A stretch of 64,000 bases of DNA from Brevibacterium yomogidense. Lineage in GTDB: Bacteria; Actinomycetota; Actinomycetes; Actinomycetales; Brevibacteriaceae. Shown here piece after piece: positions 9,001-16,920 of this stretch (position 1 is the first letter of the stretch; every line of letters starts with the position of its first letter). A program made the position numbers and the translations under genes. The stretch is from positions 372,001 through 436,000 of the forward strand of contig NZ_FWFF01000017.1 of the NCBI RefSeq assembly GCF_900163715.1, in the 5' to 3' direction. A model generated the notes under the pieces. That model was given only the letters and a program-made list of their open reading frames with translations, had not been told where the DNA came from and did no database searches.

Positions 9001-10087
9001 GAACCCGTCGGGCACGCCCGCGAACGGCGGATTCACCGGGTGGACGATGCTGGGTGTGGACCCGGGTCTCGGCGATGTGGGCGGCAATCCCACGACGACC
9101 GACCGCGTCGCGTGGTTCGCGGCGGAGACCCGACCGTGGGTCGACGAGATCAGCGTCGACGCTCCGCAGGCGATGACCCCCGGACAGACCGGCGAGGTCT
9201 CTGCCGAGTTCACACAGGACGACCGCACCGTGCCCGTCGGCTGGCCGGTGACCTCGCAGTGGGGTGGCGACGGGGTCGTCGTGGACGGCGGCGACCAGGC
9301 AATGGGTGGTTCGTCCGCAGCGGCTGTGGCGCGCGATGCGCAGGCGGGCGGTGCTGCGGGTGCTGGCGCTGCGGGTGCTGCGGGTGCTGCGGGTGCGGCC
9401 GGCGGCGCCGAGGCGCTGGAGGCCGGTGCCGACGTAGTCCGCGTGAACCCGCGGACCGGGGAGATCACCGCGGTGCAGCCGGGAACGGCGACCGTGAGTG
9501 TCACGGTGAATGGTCGGACTGCGGAAACGACGGTCGTCGTGGCAGGTGACGAGGAGCCCGAGCCGAACCCGACAGATGACCCGACGGACAACCCGTCTGA
9601 CGACCCGACAGAGGGTCCGAGCGAGGAGCCGACAGGCGAGCCCACGGAGGATCCGACGGGGGAGCCGACCGGTGAGCCGACAGGGGAGCCGTCTCAGGAC
9701 CCGACGGACGATCCCACTGACGATCCCACGGACGATCCGACGGGTGATCCCACCGGTGAGCCGACAGGGGAGCCGTCCGACGACCCGACCGAGTCCGAAT
9801 CCCCGGACGCCCCGCGTCCCGATGAGTCGGATGATCCGCACGATGGGTCAGACGACGACGGATCGGACGACAACGGCTCCGGCGACGACGGATCCGGTGA
9901 CGACGGATCTGGTGACGACGGATCCGGTGACGGAGGCGCCGAGCACGGAGATGAGGACGACCGTGGCTCCGGCGACGATGGCACCCTTCCCCGGACAGGA
10001 GCTCAGGTGGGCCTCGCCCTCGCATTGGGCACCATCCTCGTGGTCGCCGGTCTCGTCGTGACGAGGCTGGCGCGCAGGCAGAGCTGA
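6044..10087 (+). CDS. LPXTG-anchored phosphodiester glycosidase/metallophosphoesterase, multidomain
   Basis: 1347 residues, start at 6044 with GGAAAGAG upstream. Signal peptide about residues 1-39 (cut near AHA/AP). Residues about 95-405 match the phosphodiester glycosidase (NAGPA) family: VNGTFFDINHSDAPIY near 127 and NLDGGGSTTM near 364. A linker of beta-rich repeats follows. A calcineurin-like metallophosphoesterase spans about 770-1010 (MSDAQF, NGDFVD, GNHEV, HHPP, VNGHVGVFHG), then an Ig-like (Big_2) module about 1035-1170 interrupted by an Ala/Gly repeat. A Pro/Thr/Asp-Glu stalk and Gly-Asp stretch lead to LPRTG (1315-1319), a hydrophobic segment and Arg tail. It should be sortase-anchored and act outside the cell on phosphodiesters or sugar-phosphate polymers such as teichoic acids; the substrate is inferred. 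Confidence 0.88.
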   Translation: MSPSPTRSLLTTVALATALVAPGAVLVPGLPGTSAPAHAAPTDDQLGADGSVLRSSETTRVAPGLELTNFSRMEDGGWNNGNVLTADLTEDSLSVDVADTGVVSGGSAPTSEVMASGEQGGQAVAAVNGTFFDINHSDAPIYSTVSRDELRVGTQTPMPSLTITGQQAAVQMLSASGTLTADGEELELGGLNNPQLSADAIGVYTAAWGDYTLDRPAGGPDALADDIARVSVVDGEVVDASGLVEEAGDPDVPAGGQVLLGREDGAHALAELEVGDAVDVEIGPSQDVDAAIAGSNQILTDGTVPDMSGDLATGIHPRTAVGISRDGTELFVTTIDGRSGASRGMTLPEMGEFFQDLGAHNAVNLDGGGSTTMVARPAGAQAPTVQNAPSDGAERNVPNALVFYSDAPAEQLSDVQLDTQLEGEDTVLRGMHRSYRGTGLGENLDPLAVAGTFEAEDGLTLAEADGASASVRGDETGTSRVSYSAEGHTARKDLRVLGEAIGLRPSDRALNLAEVGDSAELTVEGFDSDGHSARVESRDLEVEASDGIDVSVDDFGTYVVTATDETAGGSVTFRTAGATTSADVTASVPVTVGTDVTDVVDFGDLDAFSDETARATGSFSAGEPTEDGQPSLELDYDFTQSSATRGYYLISNDPVEVEGNTLAFELQVRGDGSGAWPRLQVRGADGVVTNLDGDHLTFDGWQKVRFEVPAGLAQPLSFERIRMMETRPDAQYTGDIAVAGLQAIATPEAAPTEDAPVHDPALLATGSVEDRPQNIAVMSDAQFVAANPDSDAVAGARRTLQEIQAAEPDMLVINGDFVDEAAEEDFALAQQILDEEWTSDIPYVYVPGNHEVMGGEISNFEDAFGPASTERSLGRTKAITLNTASGSLRDGDTDQLQMLEDALEEVGKSDHLTGAAVFFHHPPQDPLPSKSSQLSDRREAEELEALLGDFREETGKSAAVVNGHVGVFHGSAVDGVSYMINGNSGKNPSGTPANGGFTGWTMLGVDPGLGDVGGNPTTTDRVAWFAAETRPWVDEISVDAPQAMTPGQTGEVSAEFTQDDRTVPVGWPVTSQWGGDGVVVDGGDQAMGGSSAAAVARDAQAGGAAGAGAAGAAGAAGAAGGAEALEAGADVVRVNPRTGEITAVQPGTATVSVTVNGRTAETTVVVAGDEEPEPNPTDDPTDNPSDDPTEGPSEEPTGEPTEDPTGEPTGEPTGEPSQDPTDDPTDDPTDDPTGDPTGEPTGEPSDDPTESESPDAPRPDESDDPHDGSDDDGSDDNGSGDDGSGDDGSGDDGSGDGGAEHGDEDDRGSGDDGTLPRTGAQVGLALALGTILVVAGLVVTRLARRQS
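9340..9402 (+). repeat. Ala/Gly-coding 9-bp repeats inside the Ig-like domain
   Basis: Copies of a GCGGGTGCT-like unit encode runs of Ala-Ala-Gly in the Big_2 module of the surface phosphoesterase. This is a probable slippage-prone insert. Confidence 0.7.
9567..9790 (+). repeat. Pro-Thr-Asp/Gly-Glu stalk repeats
   Basis: Degenerate 12-bp units (Asp-Asp-Pro-Thr or Gly-Glu-Pro-Thr) repeat almost 20 times. They form an extended acidic stalk that would lift the enzymatic domains away from the LPRTG-anchored peptidoglycan. Confidence 0.85.
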
Positions 10088-10132
10088 CCCTCCGTCTCAC
10101 CGCGCGGTGCCTCACCGTGTGAGGTCTGAGCG

Positions 10133-10173
10133 GCGGCCCCGGATGCGTAGGAATCCCGCGCATCCGGGGCCGC
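10133..10173 (+). terminator. 15-bp perfect hairpin after the surface phosphoesterase gene
   Basis: Arms 10133-10147 and 10159-10173 pair perfectly around an 11-nt loop, 46 bp after the stop. There is no T-tract, as is common for actinobacterial terminators. Confidence 0.65.
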
Positions 10174-10270
10174 TCCCGTCTCACCAGGAGAACTCTCTCG
10201 TGGACTCTTAACACTCCCTGAGAGAATTCCCGGGCGCCGACCGCACCCGGCGATGACCAGAGGAGACTCC

Positions 10271-11623
10271 ATGACCGCGACGGCACCCGGTTCCCCCGAA
10301 CCCGCACCCACCCAGCCGACTGCGCACGCACCCACGACCACCTCCCCGCGGGAGATGCGACGCGTCGCCGGAGCGAGTGCCTTCGGCACCGGCATCGAGC
10401 TCTACGACTTCCTGATCTTCGGACTCGCCGCGGGCCTCGTGTTCCCCAAGCTGTTCTTCCCGGAGTCCGACCCGCTGATCGGCACGCTCCTGTCGTTCAT
10501 GACGTTCGGGGCGGGCTTCCTGTCGCGGCCGCTGGGCGGCATCGTGTTCGGTCACTTCGGCGACCGGTTCTCGCGCAAGACGATGCTCGTCGTCTCGCTC
10601 GTGGCCACGGGCGCCTGCACGGTCGCGATGGGCCTGCTGCCCACCTACGCCACGGTCGGCGTCCTCGCTCCGATCCTGCTGGTGGGGCTCCGCGTGCTGC
10701 AGGGGTTCTTCATGGGCGGTGAGCAGTCCGGCGCCTTCCTCATGGTCACCGAGCACGCGCCCGTCGGCCGCAAGTCCTTCTTCGGTGCGTTCGTCACCGC
10801 TGGCTCGCCCATCGGCAGCATCCTGGGCATCGGCGTCTTCAACCTCGTCGCCGTCGCGACCGGTCCCGCGTTCACCGACTGGGGCTGGCGCGTGCCGTTC
10901 CTCGCCTCCGCCATCCTCATCGCGGTCGGCATCTACGTGCGTCTGGGGATCTCGGAGAGCCCGGTCTTCAAGAAGATGGCCAGTGAGCCCAAGCCGTCGC
11001 GTCTGCCGCTGGCGGGAGTGCTGGCCACGGCGATGCCGCTGATCATCGGCGGTGTGCTGGTGAACCTGGGCTTCAACCTCTTCATCTTCATCATCAACTC
11101 GTTCAGCATGTCCTACGGCACGGAGCAGCTGGGGATGGACCGCAACGTCATCCTGCTGAGCGGCATGGCAGGGTCCGTCGGCATGCTCATCGCCGTGTTC
11201 GTCGCGGGTTGGCTGGCGGACAGGTATGGACTGCTGCGCGTCATGATGGCGGGTGCGCTCTTCCAGATCGTCTGGGCGTTCCCCTACTTCTGGCTGTTCG
11301 ACAGCCGCAGTGTGGAGCTCATCTACCTCGCGGTGATCGTCGCCTACATCGGCCTGAGCTTCGTGTTCGGCCCCATGGCCGCCTTCTACGTGAGTCTCTT
11401 CAAGCCCGAGCACCGCTACTCCGGCGTCGCACTGTCCTACAACCTGGGCGCGGTGCTGGGCGGCGGGCTCTCACCCTCGATCGCGACAGCCCTGCTGGGC
11501 ACCTTCGACGGCAGTGCGGGCATCTCGCTGTACATCGCGATCGGTGGCGCACTGTCCGCGATCGGCCTGCTCATGACTGCGAAGCGGGTGCGTGCGGCCT
11601 CGACCGCCACCCTGGGCGACTGA
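10271..11623 (+). CDS. MHS (metabolite:H+ symporter) family MFS transporter
   Basis: 450 residues from the ATG at 10271, chosen for GAGGAG 7 nt upstream; an in-frame start at 10253 is weaker. After a Thr/Pro-rich N-terminus it shows the hallmark ASAFGTGIELYDFLIFG first helix, GFLSRPLGGIVFGHFGDRFSRK (loop 2-3 motif) and LQGFFMGGEQSGAFLMV. This is the pattern of MHS symporters such as ShiA, ProP and KgtP, which import organic acids or zwitterions with protons. The substrate cannot be told. Single-gene unit bounded by hairpins at 10133 and 11686. Confidence 0.87.
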   Translation: MTATAPGSPEPAPTQPTAHAPTTTSPREMRRVAGASAFGTGIELYDFLIFGLAAGLVFPKLFFPESDPLIGTLLSFMTFGAGFLSRPLGGIVFGHFGDRFSRKTMLVVSLVATGACTVAMGLLPTYATVGVLAPILLVGLRVLQGFFMGGEQSGAFLMVTEHAPVGRKSFFGAFVTAGSPIGSILGIGVFNLVAVATGPAFTDWGWRVPFLASAILIAVGIYVRLGISESPVFKKMASEPKPSRLPLAGVLATAMPLIIGGVLVNLGFNLFIFIINSFSMSYGTEQLGMDRNVILLSGMAGSVGMLIAVFVAGWLADRYGLLRVMMAGALFQIVWAFPYFWLFDSRSVELIYLAVIVAYIGLSFVFGPMAAFYVSLFKPEHRYSGVALSYNLGAVLGGGLSPSIATALLGTFDGSAGISLYIAIGGALSAIGLLMTAKRVRAASTATLGD

Positions 11624-11685
11624 GCAGGAGCACCTCTCGAGGCGCCTGCGCCACACTGCGCCTGCGTCACTCCTCCTCAACCGAC

Positions 11686-11734
11686 ACCGCCGCCGAGGCT
11701 GCAGCTGGAACCCAGCTGCGATCTCGGCGGCGGT
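11686..11734. terminator. Bidirectional terminator between convergent transporter genes
   Basis: Outer stem 11686-11697 with 11723-11734 (12 bp perfect) and inner stem 11701-11708 with 11712-11719 (8 bp), separated by 3-nt internal loops. It sits between the MHS gene (+) and the BCCT gene (-). Confidence 0.75.
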
Positions 11735-11755
11735 TGTGGTGTGGGATCGGCTCGC

Positions 11756-13567
11756 TCAGGAGTTCGAGTCTGGGTCCCGCCTCGGCAGCCGCTTGCTGCC
11801 CGTGCGCCCGGCGAGGGTGCCGGTGCGCTTGGGGCGGTCGACGTCCCGGTCCGTCGGGGGACGGAGGTAGGGGTCCTGCATGACAGGGACCTCGGTGGCC
11901 GGCTGTGGCCGCGTGGTCGTGTCAGCAGGATCCTCGTAATCGTACTTGTCGTCATCCGTCCGCATGCGGCGGATGGTCTCCTCCGGCGGCAGCACCTTGC
12001 GCCACTCGCGGGTGCGCATGTCGGGCAGCTCGCCGGCATCCTCGCGCAGCGCCCGATGCACCGAGTACATCTGGAAGAACGCGATGATGAAGAACGGCAG
12101 TCCGATCAGGATGGAGATCGACTGGAGGGCCTCGAGTCCGCCCTCTCCGGAGAACACCAGCAGCGTCGCGGTGATGAGGCCGACCGCGACGGCCCAGAAC
12201 AGACGCTGGCCCAGCGGATTGAAGTCCTCGTGCCCGTTGGACATCGTGTCGACCACCAGGGCCGCGGAGTCCAACGATGTGATGAAGAAGATGACCACGA
12301 CCACGATCGCGATGACGGAGACGATCCACGCCGCCGGGTAGTGGGACAGGAGCTCGAAGAGGGCTCCGGGGATATCGCCGTCGTCGACCACGCGCTCGAC
12401 GAGTCCGCCGTCGCCGTTGAGTTCGATGTCCAGCGCGGCGTAGCCGAAGATGCCGAACCAGATGACGGAGAACAGGGAGGGAACGGCGAGCACGCCCACC
12501 ACGAACTGGCGAATGGTGCGGCCGCGGGAGATCCGGGCGATGAAGATACCGACGAACGGCGACCAGGTGATGGTCCATGCCCAGTAGAAGACGGTCCAGG
12601 TGTTCTGCCACCCGGTGTTCGCGAAGGTGTCGTTCCACAGCGCGAGCTCCGGCAGGTTCACCACGTAGGAGCCGAACGACTCGAACGTGCCCTTCAGGAG
12701 GAAGAGCATCGAGCCGCCGAAGACGAGCACGAAGAGCAGCAGGCCGACAGCGGCGATGATGTTGATGTTCGAGAGGACCTTGATGCCCTTCTCGAGTCCC
12801 AGGCCGACGGAGATCATTGCGATGCCGGTGACGACGGCGATGATGATGAGCTGCCAGCCAGCGTTCTGCGGCACACCGAAGAGCTGTTCGAGCCCGCCGT
12901 TGATCTGCAGGACGCCGAGGCCGATCGAGACTGCGACGCCGAACACGGTTCCGATGATGGCGACGATGTCGATGAACTTGCCGATGGGGCCGTGGATCCT
13001 CCGGCCGAGGATGGGTTGGAAGATCGAGGAGACGCGCGGCGGAAGGTTCCGCTTGTGGATGAAGTATGCGAAGCCTAATGCAGGCAGCGTGAAGATCGCC
13101 CACGTGTGGAACGTGAAGTGGTACATCGAGAAGTTCATCGCGTCCATGGCGGCAGCCACGGACTCGGCCTCGATGCCGAGGGCGTCACCCCGCGGGGGGT
13201 CGCCGAAGTGGCTGACGGGCTCGGCGACGCCCCAGAACATGAGGATGGAGCCGATGCCGGCGGCGAACAGCATGCCGAACCACGTGAGGTTGGAGTGCTC
13301 GGGAGCCTCGTCGTCGGGTCCCAGCTTCACACGGCCGAACCTGCTGGCTGCGATGTAGATGAGGAAGACGAGGAAGATGGTGACGCCCAGGATGTAGAAC
13401 CAGCCGAAGTTCTCCATGAGCCACTGGGACGCGACGCCCGTCGCCGTTGACAGCGGGTCCGTGAAGAGGATTGTAGCGATGACGAAGAGGATGATGACGC
13501 CTGCAGCCCCGAAGAACACCGCTGGGGTAGTCCTCAGTCGCAGGCCGTCATGGAGGCGGTTCAACAT
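11756..13567 (-). CDS. BCCT family betaine/choline/carnitine transporter
   Basis: 603 residues from the ATG at 13567 (GGAAGG 8 nt upstream); an overlapping GTG at 13576 is less likely. Twelve membrane segments are visible. The signature WTITWSPFVGIFIARISRGR and the FWGVAEPVSHF stretch are characteristic of Na+- or H+-coupled BCCT carriers (BetP, BetT, OpuD) that import glycine betaine or choline. The long charged C-terminal tail (about 85 residues, DDDKYDYEDPAD and an Arg-rich end) resembles the osmosensing tails of BetP-like members. Transcribed alone. Confidence 0.92.
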   Translation of the reverse strand: MLNRLHDGLRLRTTPAVFFGAAGVIILFVIATILFTDPLSTATGVASQWLMENFGWFYILGVTIFLVFLIYIAASRFGRVKLGPDDEAPEHSNLTWFGMLFAAGIGSILMFWGVAEPVSHFGDPPRGDALGIEAESVAAAMDAMNFSMYHFTFHTWAIFTLPALGFAYFIHKRNLPPRVSSIFQPILGRRIHGPIGKFIDIVAIIGTVFGVAVSIGLGVLQINGGLEQLFGVPQNAGWQLIIIAVVTGIAMISVGLGLEKGIKVLSNINIIAAVGLLLFVLVFGGSMLFLLKGTFESFGSYVVNLPELALWNDTFANTGWQNTWTVFYWAWTITWSPFVGIFIARISRGRTIRQFVVGVLAVPSLFSVIWFGIFGYAALDIELNGDGGLVERVVDDGDIPGALFELLSHYPAAWIVSVIAIVVVVIFFITSLDSAALVVDTMSNGHEDFNPLGQRLFWAVAVGLITATLLVFSGEGGLEALQSISILIGLPFFIIAFFQMYSVHRALREDAGELPDMRTREWRKVLPPEETIRRMRTDDDKYDYEDPADTTTRPQPATEVPVMQDPYLRPPTDRDVDRPKRTGTLAGRTGSKRLPRRDPDSNS

Positions 13568-13709
13568 GTTCCGCACCTTCCGCGGTCAGGTCGGAGACAA
13601 GAAACCTGTGCAACGCTCCTTGCCCCGTGGTTTATGGCTCGGTGTGCTGAGCGTAGCAGGAGAGGGTGCTGGTGGTGGGGGTGATCGGGAGGCCTGAGTC
13701 TGCCCCGCC

Positions 13710-14306
13710 TCAGTCCTCTTCGTCGTCCTCGCCGTGACCGAACGGGTCCGGATCCGTGCCGGGCAGCCACGAGACCCCGGGGACGTTGTACCCCTCTGCC
13801 TTCTGCGCCCGCTTCCAGCGGCGCTTCCACTTGTCCTGCAGGCGATCGACGTAGAGGGTGCCCTGCAGGTGGTCGTACTCGTGCTGCATGATCCGGGCGA
13901 ACCAGCCCTCGACGACCAGTGAGATCGTCTCCCCGTTCTCGTCCTTGCCGTTGATCGTCACCTTCTCGCTGCGCTTGAGCGGGAAGTCCAGGACGGGGAC
14001 GGACAGGCAGCCCTCCGATTCGTCATCGGGATCCGGACGGCCGTCGGGCACCTTGGAGCCCACGAGCACCGGGTTGATGAACACGCCGCGGCGCCGCACC
14101 TGTGCGACATCGTCCTCCGCGTCGTACACGAAGATCTGCTTGCCGACGCCGATCTGCGGGGCGGCCAGCCCCACGCCGTTGGACGCGGCAAGCGTTTCGA
14201 ACATGTCAGCGACGAGCGTGCGCAGCTCGTCGTCGAACTCCGTCACCCTGTCCGCAGCGCGGTGCAGGACGGGCTCTCCATAGACGACGATGGGGTGAAT
14301 GGTCAT
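13710..14306 (-). CDS. def: Peptide deformylase
   Basis: 198 residues from the ATG at 14306. All three family motifs are present: GVGLAAPQIG (44-53), EGCLS with metal-ligand Cys100, and HEYDH (142-146) with two His ligands and catalytic Glu. It removes the N-formyl group from new proteins in the cytoplasm. The Lys/Arg-rich C-terminal extension ending GEDDEED is longer than in E. coli Def, as in other actinobacterial enzymes. It lies 26 bp after the lrp gene on the same strand and could share its transcript. Confidence 0.95.
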   Translation of the reverse strand: MTIHPIVVYGEPVLHRAADRVTEFDDELRTLVADMFETLAASNGVGLAAPQIGVGKQIFVYDAEDDVAQVRRRGVFINPVLVGSKVPDGRPDPDDESEGCLSVPVLDFPLKRSEKVTINGKDENGETISLVVEGWFARIMQHEYDHLQGTLYVDRLQDKWKRRWKRAQKAEGYNVPGVSWLPGTDPDPFGHGEDDEED

Positions 14307-14332
14307 GCGCAGAATCTTATCGGCACACAGCT

Positions 14333-14782
14333 CTACAGCGGCGCGCGGTGGGCGACCACGGTCTTCATGATGAGAGTCGACGTCATGCGCCGCACACCCG
14401 GCAGCTGCGAGAGCGTCGAGTCGTAGAGCTCCTGGTATGTCTGCTTCGACTCCGTCGCTACATAGAGCTGATAGTCCGGAGCACCGAAGAGGCGCTGCGC
14501 CTGCACGATCTGGGGGACCTGCACGGCGGCCTCTTCGAAAGCCGTCATCGCGGAGTGGTTCCCAGCCTCCATCGTGACGAACACCAGAGCCTCGAACGGC
14601 TTGCCGAGCTTCTCGAAATCCAATTCCGCGCGAAACCCCTGGATGACGCCACTGGTCTCCAGATCGCGGAAACGCCTGTGGCACGCGGAGAGGCTCAGCC
14701 CGACCTTTCCCGCTACCTGCGTCATCGTCGCTCGCCCGTCGTCTTGCAGCAGTGAAAGAATCTCCCGGTCAATCGCGTCCAT
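14333..14782 (-). CDS. Lrp/AsnC family transcriptional regulator
   Basis: 149 residues from the ATG at 14782. N-terminal HTH (MDAIDREILSLLQDDGRATMTQVAGKVGLSLSACHRRFRDLE is the region; residues 1-42) and a C-terminal RAM ligand domain (QAQRLFGAPDYQLYVATES). It is divergent from a LysE exporter with 81 bp between starts, so it probably activates that exporter when its amino acid accumulates, as BrnQ/LysE-type pairs do. The specific amino acid is not determinable. Confidence 0.9.
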   Translation of the reverse strand: MDAIDREILSLLQDDGRATMTQVAGKVGLSLSACHRRFRDLETSGVIQGFRAELDFEKLGKPFEALVFVTMEAGNHSAMTAFEEAAVQVPQIVQAQRLFGAPDYQLYVATESKQTYQELYDSTLSQLPGVRRMTSTLIMKTVVAHRAPL

Positions 14783-14863
14783 AGCGATAAGTCTCCCGCC
14801 AGAATCCGCGAATGGCAACAGATTGCGAAGCACATTCGAGCGCTTCCTCAATAGTCTGCCCGC

Positions 14864-15634
14864 ATGGACGTCATGCTGCTCTTCGCCTTCTGGGGGCTCA
14901 CCACTCTGCTGATCTGCACCCCGGGTGCCGACTGGGCCTACCTCATCACTGCGGGCCTGCGCGGTCGCGGAGTCCAGGCCGTGCTCGGCATGGTCGTGGG
15001 GCACTTCGCGATCGCGCTGGCCGTGGCACTGGGTCTGGCGGCCCTCGTCGCCGAGCACGCCTGGATGCTCACCGTCATCAGCGTCGCCGGTGGCCTCTAC
15101 CTCCTCTGGCTGGGGACCTCGGCGCTGCAGTCGCTCCTCAAGGAGCGCAGGACCGCGGCGCCTGCCGCGGGCAGCAGTGCCGCCGAGGCGCCGGTCGCCT
15201 CCCCGATGCCGCTCGGCTACGAGGGGGGCGGCTCCCTCGACGCTGTGGGCAGCGCGTGCATGATGCCCGGTGGCCACGTGGGCGAGTGCGACTCCGCAGT
15301 CGCAGTGAAGCAGCGCGTGCGCGTCCGGCCCTCGAAGCGAGCCGTCGCACTGCAGGGGCTGAGCGTCAGTCTGCTGAATCCCAAGGTGTACCTGATGTTC
15401 TTGGCGCTGGTTCCCCAGTTCGTGTCGGATGCAGCGCCGATGTCCGACGCCGCGCAGCTGATTGTCCTGGGCATGGTGCACGTCCTCACCTGTGGACTCA
15501 TCTACCTTGCAGTCTCGCTGGGCGCGGGTGCGATTCTCATCGCACGACCGCGCGCGGCGACCGTCGTCACGGCGGCGTCTGGGATCCTCATGAGCGTGCT
15601 GGGCGCAGTGGTGATCGTCGACGTGATCGTGTGA
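14864..15634 (+). CDS. LysE/RhtB family amino acid exporter
   Basis: 256 residues, start at 14864. MDVMLLFAFWGLTTLLICTPGADW is the region of the family's first helix and CTPG(A/P)D motif; five or six membrane segments follow. Family members export basic or neutral amino acids. Usual length is near 210 residues; the excess is a loop insert at about residues 93-155 (nt 15140-15330) rich in Ala, Gly, Ser and two Cys. No Shine-Dalgarno; a TAGTCT box at 14852-14857 ends 6 nt before the ATG, pointing to a leaderless mRNA. Divergent from its likely regulator. Confidence 0.88.
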   Translation: MDVMLLFAFWGLTTLLICTPGADWAYLITAGLRGRGVQAVLGMVVGHFAIALAVALGLAALVAEHAWMLTVISVAGGLYLLWLGTSALQSLLKERRTAAPAAGSSAAEAPVASPMPLGYEGGGSLDAVGSACMMPGGHVGECDSAVAVKQRVRVRPSKRAVALQGLSVSLLNPKVYLMFLALVPQFVSDAAPMSDAAQLIVLGMVHVLTCGLIYLAVSLGAGAILIARPRAATVVTAASGILMSVLGAVVIVDVIV

Positions 15635-15680
15635 CATGAGGGGAACTCGTGGCGGTCCTCCTCGCCTCCCGGCTTGTTTC

Positions 15681-15752
15681 GCGAGGGACGGGTGGACCGC
15701 TCGAGGGACACGCGCCTGCGGCTGTCCCTCGAACCTCTGGCCCGTCTCTCGC
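15681..15752. other. Nested hairpin in the 356-bp gap between lysE and cysK
   Basis: Outer stem 15681-15692 with 15741-15752 (12 positions, one G-T) encloses 8-nt internal loops and an inner stem TCGAGGGACA/TGTCCCTCGA (15701-15710 with 15723-15732) around a 12-nt loop. It may be the lysE terminator or a structured RNA. The rest of the gap (15753-15990) holds a TAAGAT box at 15853-15858, a plausible cysK promoter with a leader of about 125 nt. No known riboswitch consensus was recognised in it. Confidence 0.55.
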
Positions 15753-15990
15753 GCAGAACGCCCCCGCCCTGTCCTGCCACCGGCCGCCCCGCCGCGCACA
15801 CCCGCCCGTCCGCCTTCCGGACGGCGGGAACAAAATCGCCCCTCAGCCCGGTTAAGATCGTTGATACCGCAACGAATCAGCAGCTGAAGCCATTGGCTGG
15901 TGTGTGAGCGAGGAGCTCGACGCCCGGGTGTGCACCATCCGGCTGCCGGCCGTTCCTCGCAACTGGAACCGAAGAACGGAAAGGGCACAC

Positions 15991-16920
15991 ATGACCATTC
16001 ACTCCGATGTCACGAAGATCGTCGGCGGCACGCCGCTGGTGCGACTCAACAAGGCGAGCGAGCGCAGCGGCGCAGAGATCGTCGCCAAGCTCGAAGGTGC
16101 GAACCCGGCGAACTCGGTCAAGGACCGGATCGGCGTCGCGATGATCGAGGCTGCTGAGAAGTCGGGTCAGCTGAAGCCCGGCGGCACGATCGTGGAGGCG
16201 ACGTCCGGCAACACCGGCATCGCGCTCGCGATGGTGGGCGCCGCACGCGGCTACAAAGTCGTCCTCACGATGCCGGAATCCATGTCGAAGGAGCGTCGCG
16301 CACTGCTGCGCGCGTTCGGGGCGACGCTCGAGCTCACCGCCAAGGCCGATGGCATGCGCGGCGCAGTGGAGAAGGCCGAAGCACTCGCAGATGAGGGCGC
16401 GGTGCTGGTCCGCCAGTTCGCCAACGAGGCCAACGCCGCGATCCACGAGTCGACGACCGGTCCGGAGATCATCCGCGACACGGACGGCAAGGTCGACGTG
16501 TTCGTCTCCGGGATCGGCACCGGCGGCACCATCACCGGTGTAGGCCGTGCCTTTAAGAAGGAGGGTATCGAGGCGAAGATCGTCGCCGTCGAGCCGGCCG
16601 CTTCGCCCATCCTGTCCACCGGCGAGGCTGGTCCGCACATGATCCAGGGGCTGGGTGCGAACTTCATCCCCGAGGTGCTGGATCGCGACATCTACGACGA
16701 GGTCGTCACCGTCGAGAACGAGGTCTCGTTCGACGTCGCGCGCCAGGTCGCGAAGGACGAGGGGCTGCTCGTGGGCATCTCGTCCGGTGCTGCGATCTCC
16801 GCCGCCGAGGCTGTGGGCGCCCGCCCGGAGAACCAGGGCAAGCGCGTGGTCGTCATCCTCCCGGACTTCGGAGAGCGCTACCTCACCACGCCGCTGTTCG
16901 CGGAGTACATGGATTCCTGA
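15991..16920 (+). CDS. cysK: Cysteine synthase (O-acetylserine sulfhydrylase)
   Basis: 309 residues from the ATG at 15991 (GGAAAGGG upstream); an in-frame extension to 15904 has no site. PLP lysine K44 lies in NSVKDRIG, the substrate loop TSGNTG is at 71-76 and GTGGTITG binds the phosphate near 177. It converts O-acetylserine and sulfide to cysteine in the cytoplasm. The stop overlaps the cysE start (TGATG), so the two enzymes that form the cysteine synthase complex are translationally coupled. Confidence 0.95.
   Translation: MTIHSDVTKIVGGTPLVRLNKASERSGAEIVAKLEGANPANSVKDRIGVAMIEAAEKSGQLKPGGTIVEATSGNTGIALAMVGAARGYKVVLTMPESMSKERRALLRAFGATLELTAKADGMRGAVEKAEALADEGAVLVRQFANEANAAIHESTTGPEIIRDTDGKVDVFVSGIGTGGTITGVGRAFKKEGIEAKIVAVEPAASPILSTGEAGPHMIQGLGANFIPEVLDRDIYDEVVTVENEVSFDVARQVAKDEGLLVGISSGAAISAAEAVGARPENQGKRVVVILPDFGERYLTTPLFAEYMDS

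Noticed and set aside
6065..9841. Very long open frame (over 1200 codons) on the minus strand, opposite the surface phosphoesterase
   Set aside because: It mirrors the sense gene's GC-rich codons, is very rich in Arg, His and Gly, has no recognisable domain, and the sense strand has clear domains, signal peptide and LPXTG anchor.
15753..15990. Possible riboswitch or cysteine leader peptide before cysK
   Set aside because: A long leader and short open frames are present, but no SAM riboswitch core or Cys-codon run could be matched.
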